A DNA stretch of 64,000 bases, taken from NCBI RefSeq assembly GCF_012275535.1, contig NZ_JAAVTK010000015.1, forward strand, positions 1 to 64,000, written 5' to 3'. Below are positions 25,199-33,224 of this stretch, piece after piece. The stretch is from Hymenobacter artigasi. GTDB lineage: Bacteria; Bacteroidota; Bacteroidia; Cytophagales; Hymenobacteraceae. Numbering within the stretch: position 1 is the stretch's first letter; each line of letters starts with the position of its first letter. Both the position numbers and the translations under genes were made by a program. Under the pieces are notes generated by a model that had not been told where the DNA came from, did no database searches, and saw only the letters and a list, made by a program, of their open reading frames with translations.

Positions 25199-25356
25199 AT
25201 AATCAGCAATTAAATGGACTAAGCAAAGTCCGTTACAAGCGTACGACACCCCCTGCCAGGTGCCTGTGAAAGTTGGATGGCGGCGCAAACTGGAAAACGG
25301 CTTGATTCGCTCCGAATAATTCAGGAAGGGCGGCAGGCCCTGCCGGCACAGATTAC

Positions 25357-25722
25357 TTATCCCCCGGCCTCGGCCAGCTTGCTTAGCAGCAAGGCGGCCA
25401 TGGGGGCACCTTCGGGCAGGCCCTGCTGCCGCCAAAGCTCCGCGCCGTCGCGCAGCAGGACGAAGGCGGGCACGCCCCGGCCATCGAAGGCGTGCACCAC
25501 GGCAGGGTGGCTGCCTTCGTCTACTTTCAGCACGTGAATAGCGGTGCCGAGCTGGAGCTGCAAGCCTTTCAGCAGCTGATTGGTGGTGGTGCGGGCGAGT
25601 GGGCTTTCCTGCCGGTTGCCGGGGCCCACGGTGGGCAGCATCACGAGCAGCATGGCCGCGTGGGCGGGCAGAAACGGAACAATAGCAGAAGAGAACATAG
25701 GCCAGGGAAAAGTAAGCTGCAC
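25357..25722 (-). CDS. Thioredoxin-fold protein without cysteines
   Basis: 121 residues. LGTAIHVLKVDEGSHPAVVH and RGVPAFVLLRDGAELWRQQG follow the second half of a thioredoxin fold. There is no CxxC, in fact no cysteine at all, so it cannot do thiol redox chemistry and may act as a binding or chaperone-like domain. The start at 25722 lies about 30 nt after the start predicted from box S2; Met9 is an alternative. It is divergent from the histidine kinase. Confidence 0.7.
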   Translation of the reverse strand: MQLTFPWPMFSSAIVPFLPAHAAMLLVMLPTVGPGNRQESPLARTTTNQLLKGLQLQLGTAIHVLKVDEGSHPAVVHAFDGRGVPAFVLLRDGAELWRQQGLPEGAPMAALLLSKLAEAGG

Positions 25723-25758
25723 CGTGACAGACCGTAAGCGCTACAGAATAAGTAGCCG

Positions 25759-25766
25759 CAAAATTA
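25759..25766 (-). promoter_or_regulatory. -7 box TAATTTTG of the thioredoxin-fold gene
   Basis: On the minus strand TAATTTTG matches TAnnTTTG exactly. Its TTTG begins 63 bp from the start of box S2, the same geometry as at the other S promoters. Confidence 0.65.
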
Positions 25767-25811
25767 CCCGAGGCTTCCGCTGGGCCGTATGATGGATATC
25801 AGGGAGCCGTG

Positions 25812-25841
25812 GTGACGTTTGTCAAGCCCGGTAGCATAAGC
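25812..25841 (-). promoter_or_regulatory. FNR-like box S2 (thioredoxin-fold gene promoter)
   Basis: On the minus strand the core reads TTGAC-AAAC-GTCAC (25825 to 25812). It is 63 bp from the -7 box TAATTTTG that serves the minus-strand gene. On the plus strand it also lies about 70 bp before the kinase start, but the spacing there does not match. Confidence 0.65.
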
Positions 25842-25891
25842 CCGCGCGTACCTGCCGCCCCCCGGGCCTCCGCGCGGCTCATTTTGTCATT

Positions 25892-27502
25892 ATGCCCATG
25901 CTTCCAGGTGCCTACACGGACGTGGTGGCCGAGCTACTATATACCCATTCTGAGGAAATGGCCGGCATTTACGACCTGGACCTGCGCTGGTTCACGCACG
26001 TAAACCCGGCCGGCGTGCACCTGCTCGGCTACCCTTCGGAGGAAGCCCTGCTCACCGACCCCAACCACTCGCTGCGCACGCCGCCCTGGACGCCCGAGCA
26101 GTGGCTGCGCCTGTGCGAAATTACCCGCCGCGAGGGCCACCACGAGCTCGAAGCCGACATTCGGCGCCACGTCGGCGCGCCGTTTCGGGCCTACGTCAAG
26201 CTAACGTATTTCGAGCTCAACGGCCGGTCCCTGTTTCTGGTCAACCTCACCGAGCACAGCCGCTTGCAGCAGGCCGAGCGCGCCCTGGCCCACAGCGTGC
26301 GCCGTTTCGAGGCCGTGTTTACCAACGCCACACTGGGCATCATCGTCTGCGACCGGCCGGGCCGCATGGTGTCCGTCAATGCGCGGGCCGGGCAGCTGTT
26401 CGGCTACTCCCCGGCCGAGCTGCTGGGCCAGCAGATTGAAATGCTGGTGCCCGATGCCGCCAGCCGGCACCACGCGCAGCTGCGCGAATCCTACAATGCC
26501 GACCCGCAGGTGCGAAACATGGGCCACGACCGCCCGCTGGCCGGCCAGCGCCGCGACGGCTCCACTTTTCCCGTCGAGGCCAGCCTGAGCTACTTTTATC
26601 TCGACGAGGAGCTTTACGTGGTGGCCTACATCCTGGACCTGACCGCCAAGCAGGCCGCCGAGCAGGAGCTGCGCACCCAGCACCAGCGCGTGGCCCGCCT
26701 CAACGCCGAGCTGGAGCAAAAGGTCATCGACCGCACCAACGCCCTGATGGTCACGCTGGAGCAGCTGGAAAAGCGCGGCGACGAGCTGGCCCTGGCCCTG
26801 CAGGCCGAGCAGGAGTTGGGCGAGCTGAAATCGCGCTTCGTAAGCATGGCTTCGCACGAGTTCCGCACGCCCCTCACCGCCGTGCTCACCTCCGCCGATT
26901 TGATTGCCGAGTTTCCCGGCGGCCACCAGCAGGCCCAGCGGCTGAAGTACGTGGCCCACATCCGTACCTCGGTGCAGCATCTGAACACCATTCTGGAAGA
27001 ATTCCTGTCGGTGGGCCGCATCGAGGAAGGCAAAATTGAGGCCCACCCCGGCAACCTGAACCTGACCAGCCTGGTGCGCGACACGGTGGCCGATGTGCAG
27101 GGCCTGCTCAAAACCGGCCAAACCATCGACTGGCAGGTGCATTGCCCCATTCCGGTGCGCCTGGATGCCTCGCTGCTGCGCAAAATCCTGATGAACCTGC
27201 TCTCCAATTCCCTCAAGTACTCGGCCGAAAACTCGGTTATTACCGTGCGGGCCAGCTGCCAGCCCCGGGAGCTGACGATAACCGTGCAGGACCAGGGCGT
27301 GGGCATTTCGACGGAAGACCAGGCGCACCTGTTCGAGCAGTTTTTCCGGGCTCCCAACGTCGTGGGCGTGCCCGGCACCGGCCTGGGGCTCTACATCATT
27401 GCCAAATACCTGGAGCTGATGGGCGGCACCATCGACCTGCACAGCGTCCTCGACGAGGGCACGTTGGTCACCATCAGGCTGCCCCTCTCCACGCCCGATT
27501 AG
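25892..27502 (+). CDS. PAS-PAS sensor histidine kinase
   Basis: 536 residues without membrane segments, so a soluble cytoplasmic sensor. An N-terminal PAS-like domain (about 10-125), a second PAS (about 135-250, FEAVFTNATLGIIVCDRPGR), a coiled-coil linker, a HisKA domain with H322 (MASHEFRTPLTAV) and a HATPase domain (NLLSNSLKYS, DQGVGIS, GTGLGLYI) follow in order. No haem or Fe-S cysteine motif is evident, so the signal is unknown; PAS domains often sense redox or small molecules. It is 65 bp upstream of the response regulator and is its presumed partner. Confidence 0.92.
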   Translation: MPMLPGAYTDVVAELLYTHSEEMAGIYDLDLRWFTHVNPAGVHLLGYPSEEALLTDPNHSLRTPPWTPEQWLRLCEITRREGHHELEADIRRHVGAPFRAYVKLTYFELNGRSLFLVNLTEHSRLQQAERALAHSVRRFEAVFTNATLGIIVCDRPGRMVSVNARAGQLFGYSPAELLGQQIEMLVPDAASRHHAQLRESYNADPQVRNMGHDRPLAGQRRDGSTFPVEASLSYFYLDEELYVVAYILDLTAKQAAEQELRTQHQRVARLNAELEQKVIDRTNALMVTLEQLEKRGDELALALQAEQELGELKSRFVSMASHEFRTPLTAVLTSADLIAEFPGGHQQAQRLKYVAHIRTSVQHLNTILEEFLSVGRIEEGKIEAHPGNLNLTSLVRDTVADVQGLLKTGQTIDWQVHCPIPVRLDASLLRKILMNLLSNSLKYSAENSVITVRASCQPRELTITVQDQGVGISTEDQAHLFEQFFRAPNVVGVPGTGLGLYIIAKYLELMGGTIDLHSVLDEGTLVTIRLPLSTPD

Positions 27503-27567
27503 GGGCGGTGAGGCCACCCGTTGAACAAGCCCCAGAACCCTCCCTTCCACCCTTAACCTCCCCTGTC

Positions 27568-28626
27568 ATGCCCACCATTCTGCTCATTGAAGACCATCAA
27601 ATCATCCGGGAAAACACGGCGCAGCTACTGGAGCTGGCCGGCTACACCATGCAAACGGCCGAAAACGGGGAAGCGGGCGTGCAGCTGGCCCTGAGTGCCC
27701 GGCCCGACCTGGTTATCTGCGACATCATGATGCCTGTGCTCGACGGCTACGGGGTGCTCCAGATTTTCAACCAGCACCCGCAGCTCACGGGCATCCCGTT
27801 CATCTTTCTCACCGCCAAAACCGACCGGGCCGACCGCCGGCGCGGCATGGCCCTGGGGGCCGACGACTACCTGAGCAAGCCCTTCGAAAAAGCCGATTTG
27901 CTGAGTGCCGTGAGCGGGCGGCTCAGCCGCTTTCAGCACCTGAAGCCGGAACCAAACCCCGACGGGGAGCGCCTGCACCGGTTTCTGGACGAGGCGCAGC
28001 AGGCCGGCGACCTGGCCAGCCTCTCGCTGGACCGCAAAGCCCACCTGATTCGCAAGAAACAGGATATTTACCTCGAAGGCGACGAAGCTATCCGGCTCTA
28101 CTACGTGCAGAGCGGCCGGGTGAAAACCGTGAAAACCACCGATACCGGCAAGGAGTTGATTGTGGGCCTCTACGGCCCCGGCGAGTTCTTCGGCTACCTG
28201 CCGCTGCTGCAGCACACGCCCCACTGCGACTCGGCCATTGCCGTGGACGAGGCCGAGCTGCTCTACATTCCGAAGGATGATTTCATGGCGTTGCTGCTGC
28301 GCAACCCCGACGTGGGCCAGCAGTTTGTGCGCCTGCTGGCCGGCCAGGTGAGCGGGCAGGCCGAGCAGCTGCTGGCCCTGGCCTACAGCTCCATCCGCCG
28401 GCGCGTGGCCGATACGCTGGTGCAGCTGCACCAGCAGCAGGCCAGCACCGATGTCGCCGACGTGGGCATCCAGCTCACCCGCGACGACATGGCCGCCATG
28501 GTGGGCACCGCCCCGGAGTCGCTGAGCCGCACCCTCAACGAATTCAAGCACGACGGCCTGATTGCGCTCACTCCCAACACCATCCGGGTGCTGGAACCCG
28601 AAAAGCTGCGCCGGGCGCATTGGTAG
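27568..28626 (+). CDS. Response regulator: REC fused to CRP/FNR-type domain
   Basis: 352 residues from ATG 27568. The REC domain (1-120) has the acidic pair near E8/D9, phospho-acceptor D52 (CDIMMPVLDG), a Thr in FLTAKTD and K104. The cNMP-fold domain (about 155-275) lacks the Arg of the cAMP-binding cassette (GEFFGYLPLLQHTPHCDSA), so it probably does not bind cAMP. No N-terminal Fe-S cysteine cluster is present. The winged helix has the recognition helix PESLSRTLNEFK, where E317, S320 and R321 match the ExxSR of FNR that reads TTGAT. It is the candidate activator of the S boxes. Confidence 0.9.
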   Translation: MPTILLIEDHQIIRENTAQLLELAGYTMQTAENGEAGVQLALSARPDLVICDIMMPVLDGYGVLQIFNQHPQLTGIPFIFLTAKTDRADRRRGMALGADDYLSKPFEKADLLSAVSGRLSRFQHLKPEPNPDGERLHRFLDEAQQAGDLASLSLDRKAHLIRKKQDIYLEGDEAIRLYYVQSGRVKTVKTTDTGKELIVGLYGPGEFFGYLPLLQHTPHCDSAIAVDEAELLYIPKDDFMALLLRNPDVGQQFVRLLAGQVSGQAEQLLALAYSSIRRRVADTLVQLHQQQASTDVADVGIQLTRDDMAAMVGTAPESLSRTLNEFKHDGLIALTPNTIRVLEPEKLRRAHW

Positions 28627-28666
28627 GCCACGGCACCGCGCGGCGGGGGGGCAGCTCACGCTTTCG

Positions 28667-28702
28667 TTAACAAAGCTCATCCTTGGGGATGAGCTTTTGC
28701 AT
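28667..28702 (+). promoter_or_regulatory. FNR-like bipartite box S5 (hydrophilin operon promoter)
   Basis: TTAAC-AAAG-CTCAT, then CCTTGGGG, then ATGAG-CTTT-TGCAT. The inner part (28672-28697) is a perfect hairpin and could be mistaken for a terminator of the upstream gene. However, the same architecture recurs at S4, and a perfect -7 box (TACTTTTG, 28725-28732) follows with TTTG 62 bp from the first T. Confidence 0.72.
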
Positions 28703-28724
28703 TTCCGGGGCCTGGTGGGGCCGG

Positions 28725-28732
28725 TACTTTTG
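28725..28732 (+). promoter_or_regulatory. -7 box TACTTTTG of the hydrophilin operon
   Basis: An exact TAnnTTTG match placed 62 bp after box S5 and about 70 bp before the start codon at 28801. The predicted transcription start is near 28739, which puts the two half-boxes of S5 near -62 and -40. Confidence 0.7.
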
Positions 28733-28800
28733 ATACAGCCAGCCCCGGAGCAATCTGGGCGGTGTCAACTGAGTTTCATTCTTTTTAAACCCCCTCCACC

Positions 28801-29064
28801 ATGTCGAAGCCCCCCATCAATCCCGATAGCAAACAACCCGTGCTGCCCCGCTCGACTACGCGCAGCGCCAAAGGCATTCCGGCCGGCGAGGGCCTCTCGA
28901 AAGCCAGCGTGAAAACCATTCCTGACCTGGAGGAGCTGGCCGATACGCTGGACCTGAGCCAGGAGTACACCGACGGCCCCGACGAGCCCGGTGCCAACGC
29001 CCCCCTGAGCCACCCCAACCGCAACCTCGACAAGCCCGACAACGACCACCAGCCCTATGCCTAA
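28801..29064 (+). CDS. Small hydrophilic disordered protein
   Basis: 87 residues rich in Pro, Asp, Ser, Asn and Lys, with no cysteine or tryptophan and no hydrophobic core except a short LEELADTLDLSQEY segment. I recognise no family. It follows promoter S5 and is 55 bp before a second disordered protein; both share a strong terminator at 29543. Composition suggests a hydrophilin or stress-protectant, but that is inference. Confidence 0.75.
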   Translation: MSKPPINPDSKQPVLPRSTTRSAKGIPAGEGLSKASVKTIPDLEELADTLDLSQEYTDGPDEPGANAPLSHPNRNLDKPDNDHQPYA

Positions 29065-29119
29065 GCCCGTTTCGGGCAGGGTCCCGCAATTCCCATTCTC
29101 ACCATTTCCTTTTTCAATC

Positions 29120-29518
29120 ATGGCTACTAAAGTGAAGAACGAACACCACCGGACGCAGGCCCAGGTGGCCAACGACGGCAGCGATGCCCCCACCGACGCA
29201 AACGTGCACGGCGCGGGCGTGCAGCAGCAAGGCGCGCACAAACTGACCAAAACGGCGAGCAGCGAAGGCCACCACGGCGGCAACCACGGCAACGACGTGA
29301 ACGACGATGGCCAGCCGGCCTACACCGCCAAGGGCAGCAGCAACAAAGGCTCCCAGCTCAGCGCCGAGCAGCGCAATAGCGGCGGCGGCTCCGACCAGGA
29401 GCGGAAGAACCAAGCCAAGAACACCACGGCCTACAACACCGATAACACCGTGGGCAATGCTTCCCCCAGCTCAGCCAACGACGGCGGCAAAATCGGCGAT
29501 GCCGACAACCCGATATAA
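29120..29518 (+). CDS. Gly/Asn/Ser-rich hydrophilin-like protein
   Basis: 132 residues from ATG 29120 (MATKVKNEHHRTQAQ); the frame is open upstream to 29057 but that part is intergenic in character. The protein has very high Gly, Asn, Ser, Asp, Gln and His content, no cysteine, no tryptophan, and no predicted fold. Its composition resembles plant LEA and bacterial hydrophilin proteins that protect against drying or osmotic stress. Expression is probably from S5 with the preceding gene. Confidence 0.72.
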   Translation: MATKVKNEHHRTQAQVANDGSDAPTDANVHGAGVQQQGAHKLTKTASSEGHHGGNHGNDVNDDGQPAYTAKGSSNKGSQLSAEQRNSGGGSDQERKNQAKNTTAYNTDNTVGNASPSSANDGGKIGDADNPI

Positions 29519-29542
29519 CCGGCCGCCCCGCAGCGCAGCAAA

Positions 29543-29577
29543 AGGCTCCTCAGCAACTGCTGAGGAGCCTTTTTTTG
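29543..29577 (+). terminator. Rho-independent terminator
   Basis: A 12-13 bp perfect stem (AGGCTCCTCAGCA and complement) is followed by seven T residues, 25 bp after the hydrophilin gene. It closes the two-gene operon. Confidence 0.92.
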
Positions 29578-29863
29578 TGTATTGTCGTAACTGGGTTGGC
29601 TTATCAGGCCGGACCGGGCTCGAAAGGAATGATTATGGAATCAGCACGTAATCAGGCAGTAACCAGCGCAAAGAGTGGGAAGGCACGAAGCAGGACTACG
29701 GAAACCTACGGGCCGCACCTGACGAGCGGCCAGGCAATGCAAGATGCTGCGGGCCCCGGCCAAAACGCAATCCGGCCGGCTGCCATGGGCCCCAGCCGGG
29801 CACAGCCAACGTGCATTTACCCGTGTTCCCGAGCCTGCAGACGCGGGCGGGATGCCGGGCTGG
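29578..29863. other. Intergenic, nothing recognised
   Basis: Between the terminator and the convergent end of cheB. The open frames are shadows, and no repeat or hairpin stands out. Confidence 0.5.
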
Positions 29864-30943
29864 TCAGGAAACGGGCAGCTTGTTTTGGCGGAACTGCAGG
29901 TCCCCGCTCAGGGCTTCCTGCGTGAGGATGGATTGGTGCACGATGCGGGCCTGCAGGCCGGTTTCATCGGCTTTGCGAAAAAACAGCTCGGCAACATCGG
30001 TTTGTTGATTTTTGGTGAAGTGCATGCCCAGGTTGTGGAGCAGCATCTTGGTTTCTTCGAGCCCGCGCATGGACTGGTAGAGCAGGCTTTCGACCGAGGA
30101 AGTGACTTCGCTGAGCAGGGAGCTGACCGTGTAGGCGTGGCCCGTGTGGCAACGGTACCGAATCAGGTTGCCTTCGATGAGCTGGGTGAGCGCCCCGTGG
30201 CATTCGGGGCAGGTGAAGGGCGTGAGCAGCCCTTTCTCGATGATGCCCAGCTCGAAGCCCCCGCCCTGCTTGGCAATGGTGAGCTCGATTTTGAGCAGGT
30301 CGAGCTGCTCGGCGGGCAGGTGCGGCCGGGCGGGCGCCGGCTCCTGCGTCAGCCGCACCAGCAAGGCCCCCAGCTCGGCCAGGGGAACCACATAATCGGC
30401 TTCGACGAACTGGAGCGCATTGGTGGGCATGGCCGGCTGCTCGGCATCGTAGGGGTCCTGCACAATGGCTACCCCGCCCATGCGCTGAACGCTCCACAGG
30501 CCGGAGGTGCCATCGTCGAGATAGCCCGTGAGCACCACTCCAATCACGCGGGGCCCAAACGTGTAGGCCGCCGAGCGAAATAATGCGTCGATGGACGGCC
30601 GGAAGCGGTTTTCCTTCGGTCCGCGCGTCACCAGCACCTTGTCGTCTTCGAGCAGCAGGTGGTGGTCGGGCGGAGCCACGTACATGACGCCAAGCTCCAC
30701 GGTTTCGCCATTCCGGGGGTGCCGGGCCTTCAAAGCCGACACGGAGCTGAGCAGCTGGGGCAGAATACTCGGCGAATCCGGGGCTACGTGCTGCACGATG
30801 AAAATGGGGGCCGGAAAGTCGGCCGGCAGGACTTTGGCCAGCGCCAGCAAAGCGGTGACGCCGCCAGCCGAAGCGCCGATGACCACAATGTCCCGGAAAT
30901 GTGGCCGGGGTTTGCGGCGAATAGCAGTGTTTGTGGGCTTCAT
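29864..30943 (-). CDS. CheB-type methylesterase without receiver, with C-terminal zinc-ribbon-like part
   Basis: 359 residues from the ATG at 30941-30943. The CheB catalytic domain (about 18-205) has S25 in IGASAGG, a His in VQHVAPDSPS and an Asp in LTGYLDDGTSG. There is no REC domain, unlike classical CheB, and no CheR or chemoreceptor gene nearby. Residues about 250-290 carry CPEC...RYRCHTGH, a likely zinc-binding knuckle, followed by helices. Such stand-alone CheB proteins sit in stress or two-component clusters and may remove methyl or amide groups from unknown targets. Confidence 0.86.
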   Translation of the reverse strand: MKPTNTAIRRKPRPHFRDIVVIGASAGGVTALLALAKVLPADFPAPIFIVQHVAPDSPSILPQLLSSVSALKARHPRNGETVELGVMYVAPPDHHLLLEDDKVLVTRGPKENRFRPSIDALFRSAAYTFGPRVIGVVLTGYLDDGTSGLWSVQRMGGVAIVQDPYDAEQPAMPTNALQFVEADYVVPLAELGALLVRLTQEPAPARPHLPAEQLDLLKIELTIAKQGGGFELGIIEKGLLTPFTCPECHGALTQLIEGNLIRYRCHTGHAYTVSSLLSEVTSSVESLLYQSMRGLEETKMLLHNLGMHFTKNQQTDVAELFFRKADETGLQARIVHQSILTQEALSGDLQFRQNKLPVS

Positions 30944-31034
30944 TGAGTAGTATGGATGCCAGGAGGAGGATTCAGTACAAGAGTACGCGCAATACCGCGT
31001 TCGAAGCCGAGACCGCCACGCCGCCGCGCCCGTT

Positions 31035-31409
31035 TTATCTGGCAATAATCATGTCTTTTAACGACCAAAGGATGGCTAGAACACCATTTCTGGACTGGTC
31101 GTCAATTTTATGCTTACTCAAAACCGTCAATATATCATCAACCACGTTGATGTATTCCGCAGGGCTTATGTTCATTCCTGTATGGGTGGTAACCATGTCT
31201 CTGCCTGAGTAAGTGACCGGACCACCACTCCCGGCACTGAAAAAATCAACGGTGTGTTTTTTTATGATGGCCAACTTCTCCGGTTGCTCTTTATAAGGCA
31301 AAAACCGGGCGCTGATTGCTTGATTATACATGTGTGCTTCGACAACATCATCAACAATCGACTTGATACCAGTTGTACCTCCGAGGCGTTCAAAAAGGAT
31401 ATTAGTCAT
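31035..31409 (-). CDS. Group I truncated haemoglobin
   Basis: 124 residues from the ATG at 31407-31409 (MTNILFERLGGTTGIKSIVD). The GG...I..IVDDVV start, the RFLPYK segment and the proximal His in THTGMNIS fit the 2-on-2 globin family. These bind O2 or NO and are linked to NO detoxification or oxygen handling. Base composition is visibly more AT-rich than its neighbours, a hint of transfer. It is preceded by box S4 and an exact -7 box, so it probably belongs to the stress regulon. Confidence 0.88.
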   Translation of the reverse strand: MTNILFERLGGTTGIKSIVDDVVEAHMYNQAISARFLPYKEQPEKLAIIKKHTVDFFSAGSGGPVTYSGRDMVTTHTGMNISPAEYINVVDDILTVLSKHKIDDQSRNGVLAILWSLKDMIIAR

Positions 31410-31499
31410 GGCTAATAAGTCTAAAAGTGACGTCGGGCAGCAGGGAAGTCTCCCAAACCGAATGAGCATCAAACGCTTGTCGGGCCCGGCTTAATTATT

Positions 31500-31507
31500 C
31501 AAACTTA
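31500..31507 (-). promoter_or_regulatory. -7 box TAAGTTTG of the haemoglobin gene
   Basis: On the minus strand TAAGTTTG matches TAnnTTTG exactly. Its TTTG is 63 bp from the start of box S4. The leader before the globin ATG would be about 85 nt. Confidence 0.72.
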
Positions 31508-31529
31508 CGGGCGGCGCTTCCGGCATTGG

Positions 31530-31566
31530 TTGACGAAGCTTATCCCCGGGGCATGAGCTTTGTCAA
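31530..31566 (-). promoter_or_regulatory. FNR-like double box S4 (haemoglobin promoter)
   Basis: The most symmetrical copy: TTGAC-GAAG-CTTAT, CCCCGGGGC, ATGAG-CTTT-GTCAA. Read on the minus strand it is 63 bp upstream of the globin -7 TTTG. It lies downstream of the nhaA stop, where it may also fold as a hairpin in nhaA mRNA. Confidence 0.75.
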
Positions 31567-31696
31567 CTAACCAGTTTGCTGGGCTCTTATTGCAGGCTGC
31601 TATTTAACCACTTATAATCAGACACATAATAGCCCTAAGAAACAAGGCCGCAGCCGCAACAGCAACTCCGCACCAACAGATAACACACCCCTCAGA

Positions 31697-33010
31697 TTAC
31701 GCTGGCGCGGTTAGCGTACGCCGTAGCAGCGCGTAGCCCAGCCCACTGGCGCACACGGAGGCCACCAGCACCGCCAGCTTGGCCGTGTCGGTATCGGGCG
31801 AGTGGGGCCCCAGGGCCAGCAAGGTGATGAAAATGGACATGGTGAAGCCAATGCCGGCCAGCACGCCCACGGCCCATATCTGCGGCCAGCTCACGCCGGG
31901 CGGCAGCTTGGCCCAGCCCAGGCGCACCGTGAGCCAGCACACGGCCCCAACGCCCAAGGGCTTGCCCACCAGCAGCCCCACCACAATGCCCAAGCCCAGC
32001 GGCGAGAGCAGGCCGCGCACGGCCGCCGGCGCAATCACCAGGCTGCTATTGGCGAAGGCAAACAGGGGGATGACCACGAAGCCGACCACGACGTAGAGCT
32101 GGCTCTCCAGGCGTTGGGCCGGCGAGCTGCTGCGGCGGCCCAGCGCCTCCAACTCCGCCCCGATGCCGTGCGGGTCGGCGCTTTTGTGCTGCGTTCGGTC
32201 TTGCAGCCGGCCCAACTGCCGGTGCAGCCGCTCCAGCATTTCGGGGCGCGGGCAGGCGTCGCGGAAGGGAATGGCCACCGCCAGCAGCACCCCGGCCAGC
32301 GTGGTATGAATGCCCGATTCGAGCATGAAGTACGTAAGCAGCACCCCCAGCGGCAGGTAGGCCCATAAACTACTTACGCGCAGGTAGTTGAAAGCCAGTA
32401 GCAAAGCCCAGGTACCGATGGCCAGGTATAGGTAGCTCAGATACAGTTTTTTGGTGTAGAAGCCGGCAATGATGACCATGGCCCCCATGTCATCGACCAC
32501 GGCCAGGGCCGTGAGAAACACCTTGAGGCCCAGCGGCACGCGCGGCCCCAGCAACTGCAGCACGGCCAGGGCAAAGGCAATGTCGGTGGCCATGGGAATG
32601 CCCCAGCCGTTGGCCGTGGGCGTGCCGTGGTTGAAGAAGATGAACAGCAGCGCCGGCACCACCATGCCCCCCAGCGCCCCGGCCAGCGGCAGGGCCGCCT
32701 GGTGCAGCGTGGCAAGCCCGCCACCCAGCACTTCGCGCTTGATTTCCAGGCCAACCATCAGAAAAAACAGGGTCATCAGCCCGTCGTTTATCCAGTCCAG
32801 CAGCGAGTGGTCGAGCACAAGCTGGTGCACCGTGATGCGCAGGTGCTGGTGCCACACCGCCGGGAAGTGCAGCCCCAGCCCCCAGCTGATGTTGGCCAGC
32901 ACCAGGGCCAGCACCGCGCTGGCCAGCAGCAACAGGCAGCTGGCCGCCTTGAGGTGGAAGAACTGGGCGAAAGGCCGCACCAGGGGGCGCATGAATCGGA
33001 CGATGGCCAT
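31697..33010 (-). CDS. nhaA: Na+/H+ antiporter NhaA
   Basis: 437 residues from the ATG at 33008-33010 (MAIVRFMRPLVRPFAQFFHL); a longer frame upstream is not supported. About 12 membrane helices and the ion-binding aspartate pair in ALAVVDDMGAMVIIAG, matching D163/D164 of E. coli NhaA. A hydrophilic loop (about residues 250-300) between helices is longer than usual. NhaA exports Na+ in exchange for H+. Together with the N-ATPase it gives the cell two routes to expel Na+. Confidence 0.93.
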   Translation of the reverse strand: MAIVRFMRPLVRPFAQFFHLKAASCLLLLASAVLALVLANISWGLGLHFPAVWHQHLRITVHQLVLDHSLLDWINDGLMTLFFLMVGLEIKREVLGGGLATLHQAALPLAGALGGMVVPALLFIFFNHGTPTANGWGIPMATDIAFALAVLQLLGPRVPLGLKVFLTALAVVDDMGAMVIIAGFYTKKLYLSYLYLAIGTWALLLAFNYLRVSSLWAYLPLGVLLTYFMLESGIHTTLAGVLLAVAIPFRDACPRPEMLERLHRQLGRLQDRTQHKSADPHGIGAELEALGRRSSSPAQRLESQLYVVVGFVVIPLFAFANSSLVIAPAAVRGLLSPLGLGIVVGLLVGKPLGVGAVCWLTVRLGWAKLPPGVSWPQIWAVGVLAGIGFTMSIFITLLALGPHSPDTDTAKLAVLVASVCASGLGYALLRRTLTAPA

Positions 33011-33100
33011 GGCGGTAGGGTGAAGGAGTACGAGTTGCCGGCCCGTGCGCCCAGCCTGCAAAGGCGGGCGAACCAGGCCGGGCTCAGGTAGTCCGGTGAG

Positions 33101-33202
33101 GTAAGTAGTCAGTCTGCCGTAATCGGCAGTCAGACCGGAATCAATAGACTGATTTTTAGATGTATGAAGTCTGATTGCTGATGACTGACTACCTGCTTGA
33201 TA
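33101..33202 (+). repeat. Dispersed palindromic repeat R1, copy 6
   Basis: AAGTAGTCAGTCTGCCGTAA, GGCAGTCAGACCGGAATCAA, then GTCTGATTGCTGATGACTGA, in the gap between the nhaA start and the P-type ATPase stop. Confidence 0.82.
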
Positions 33203-33224
33203 ACGTGGCACGGGGGGCCTGTGG

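Noticed and set aside
28667..28702. Rho-independent terminator for the response regulator
   Set aside because: The stem is good but the T run is only four bases, and the same sequence architecture and spacing to a -7 box recur at five other promoters. It may do both jobs, but the promoter reading explains more.
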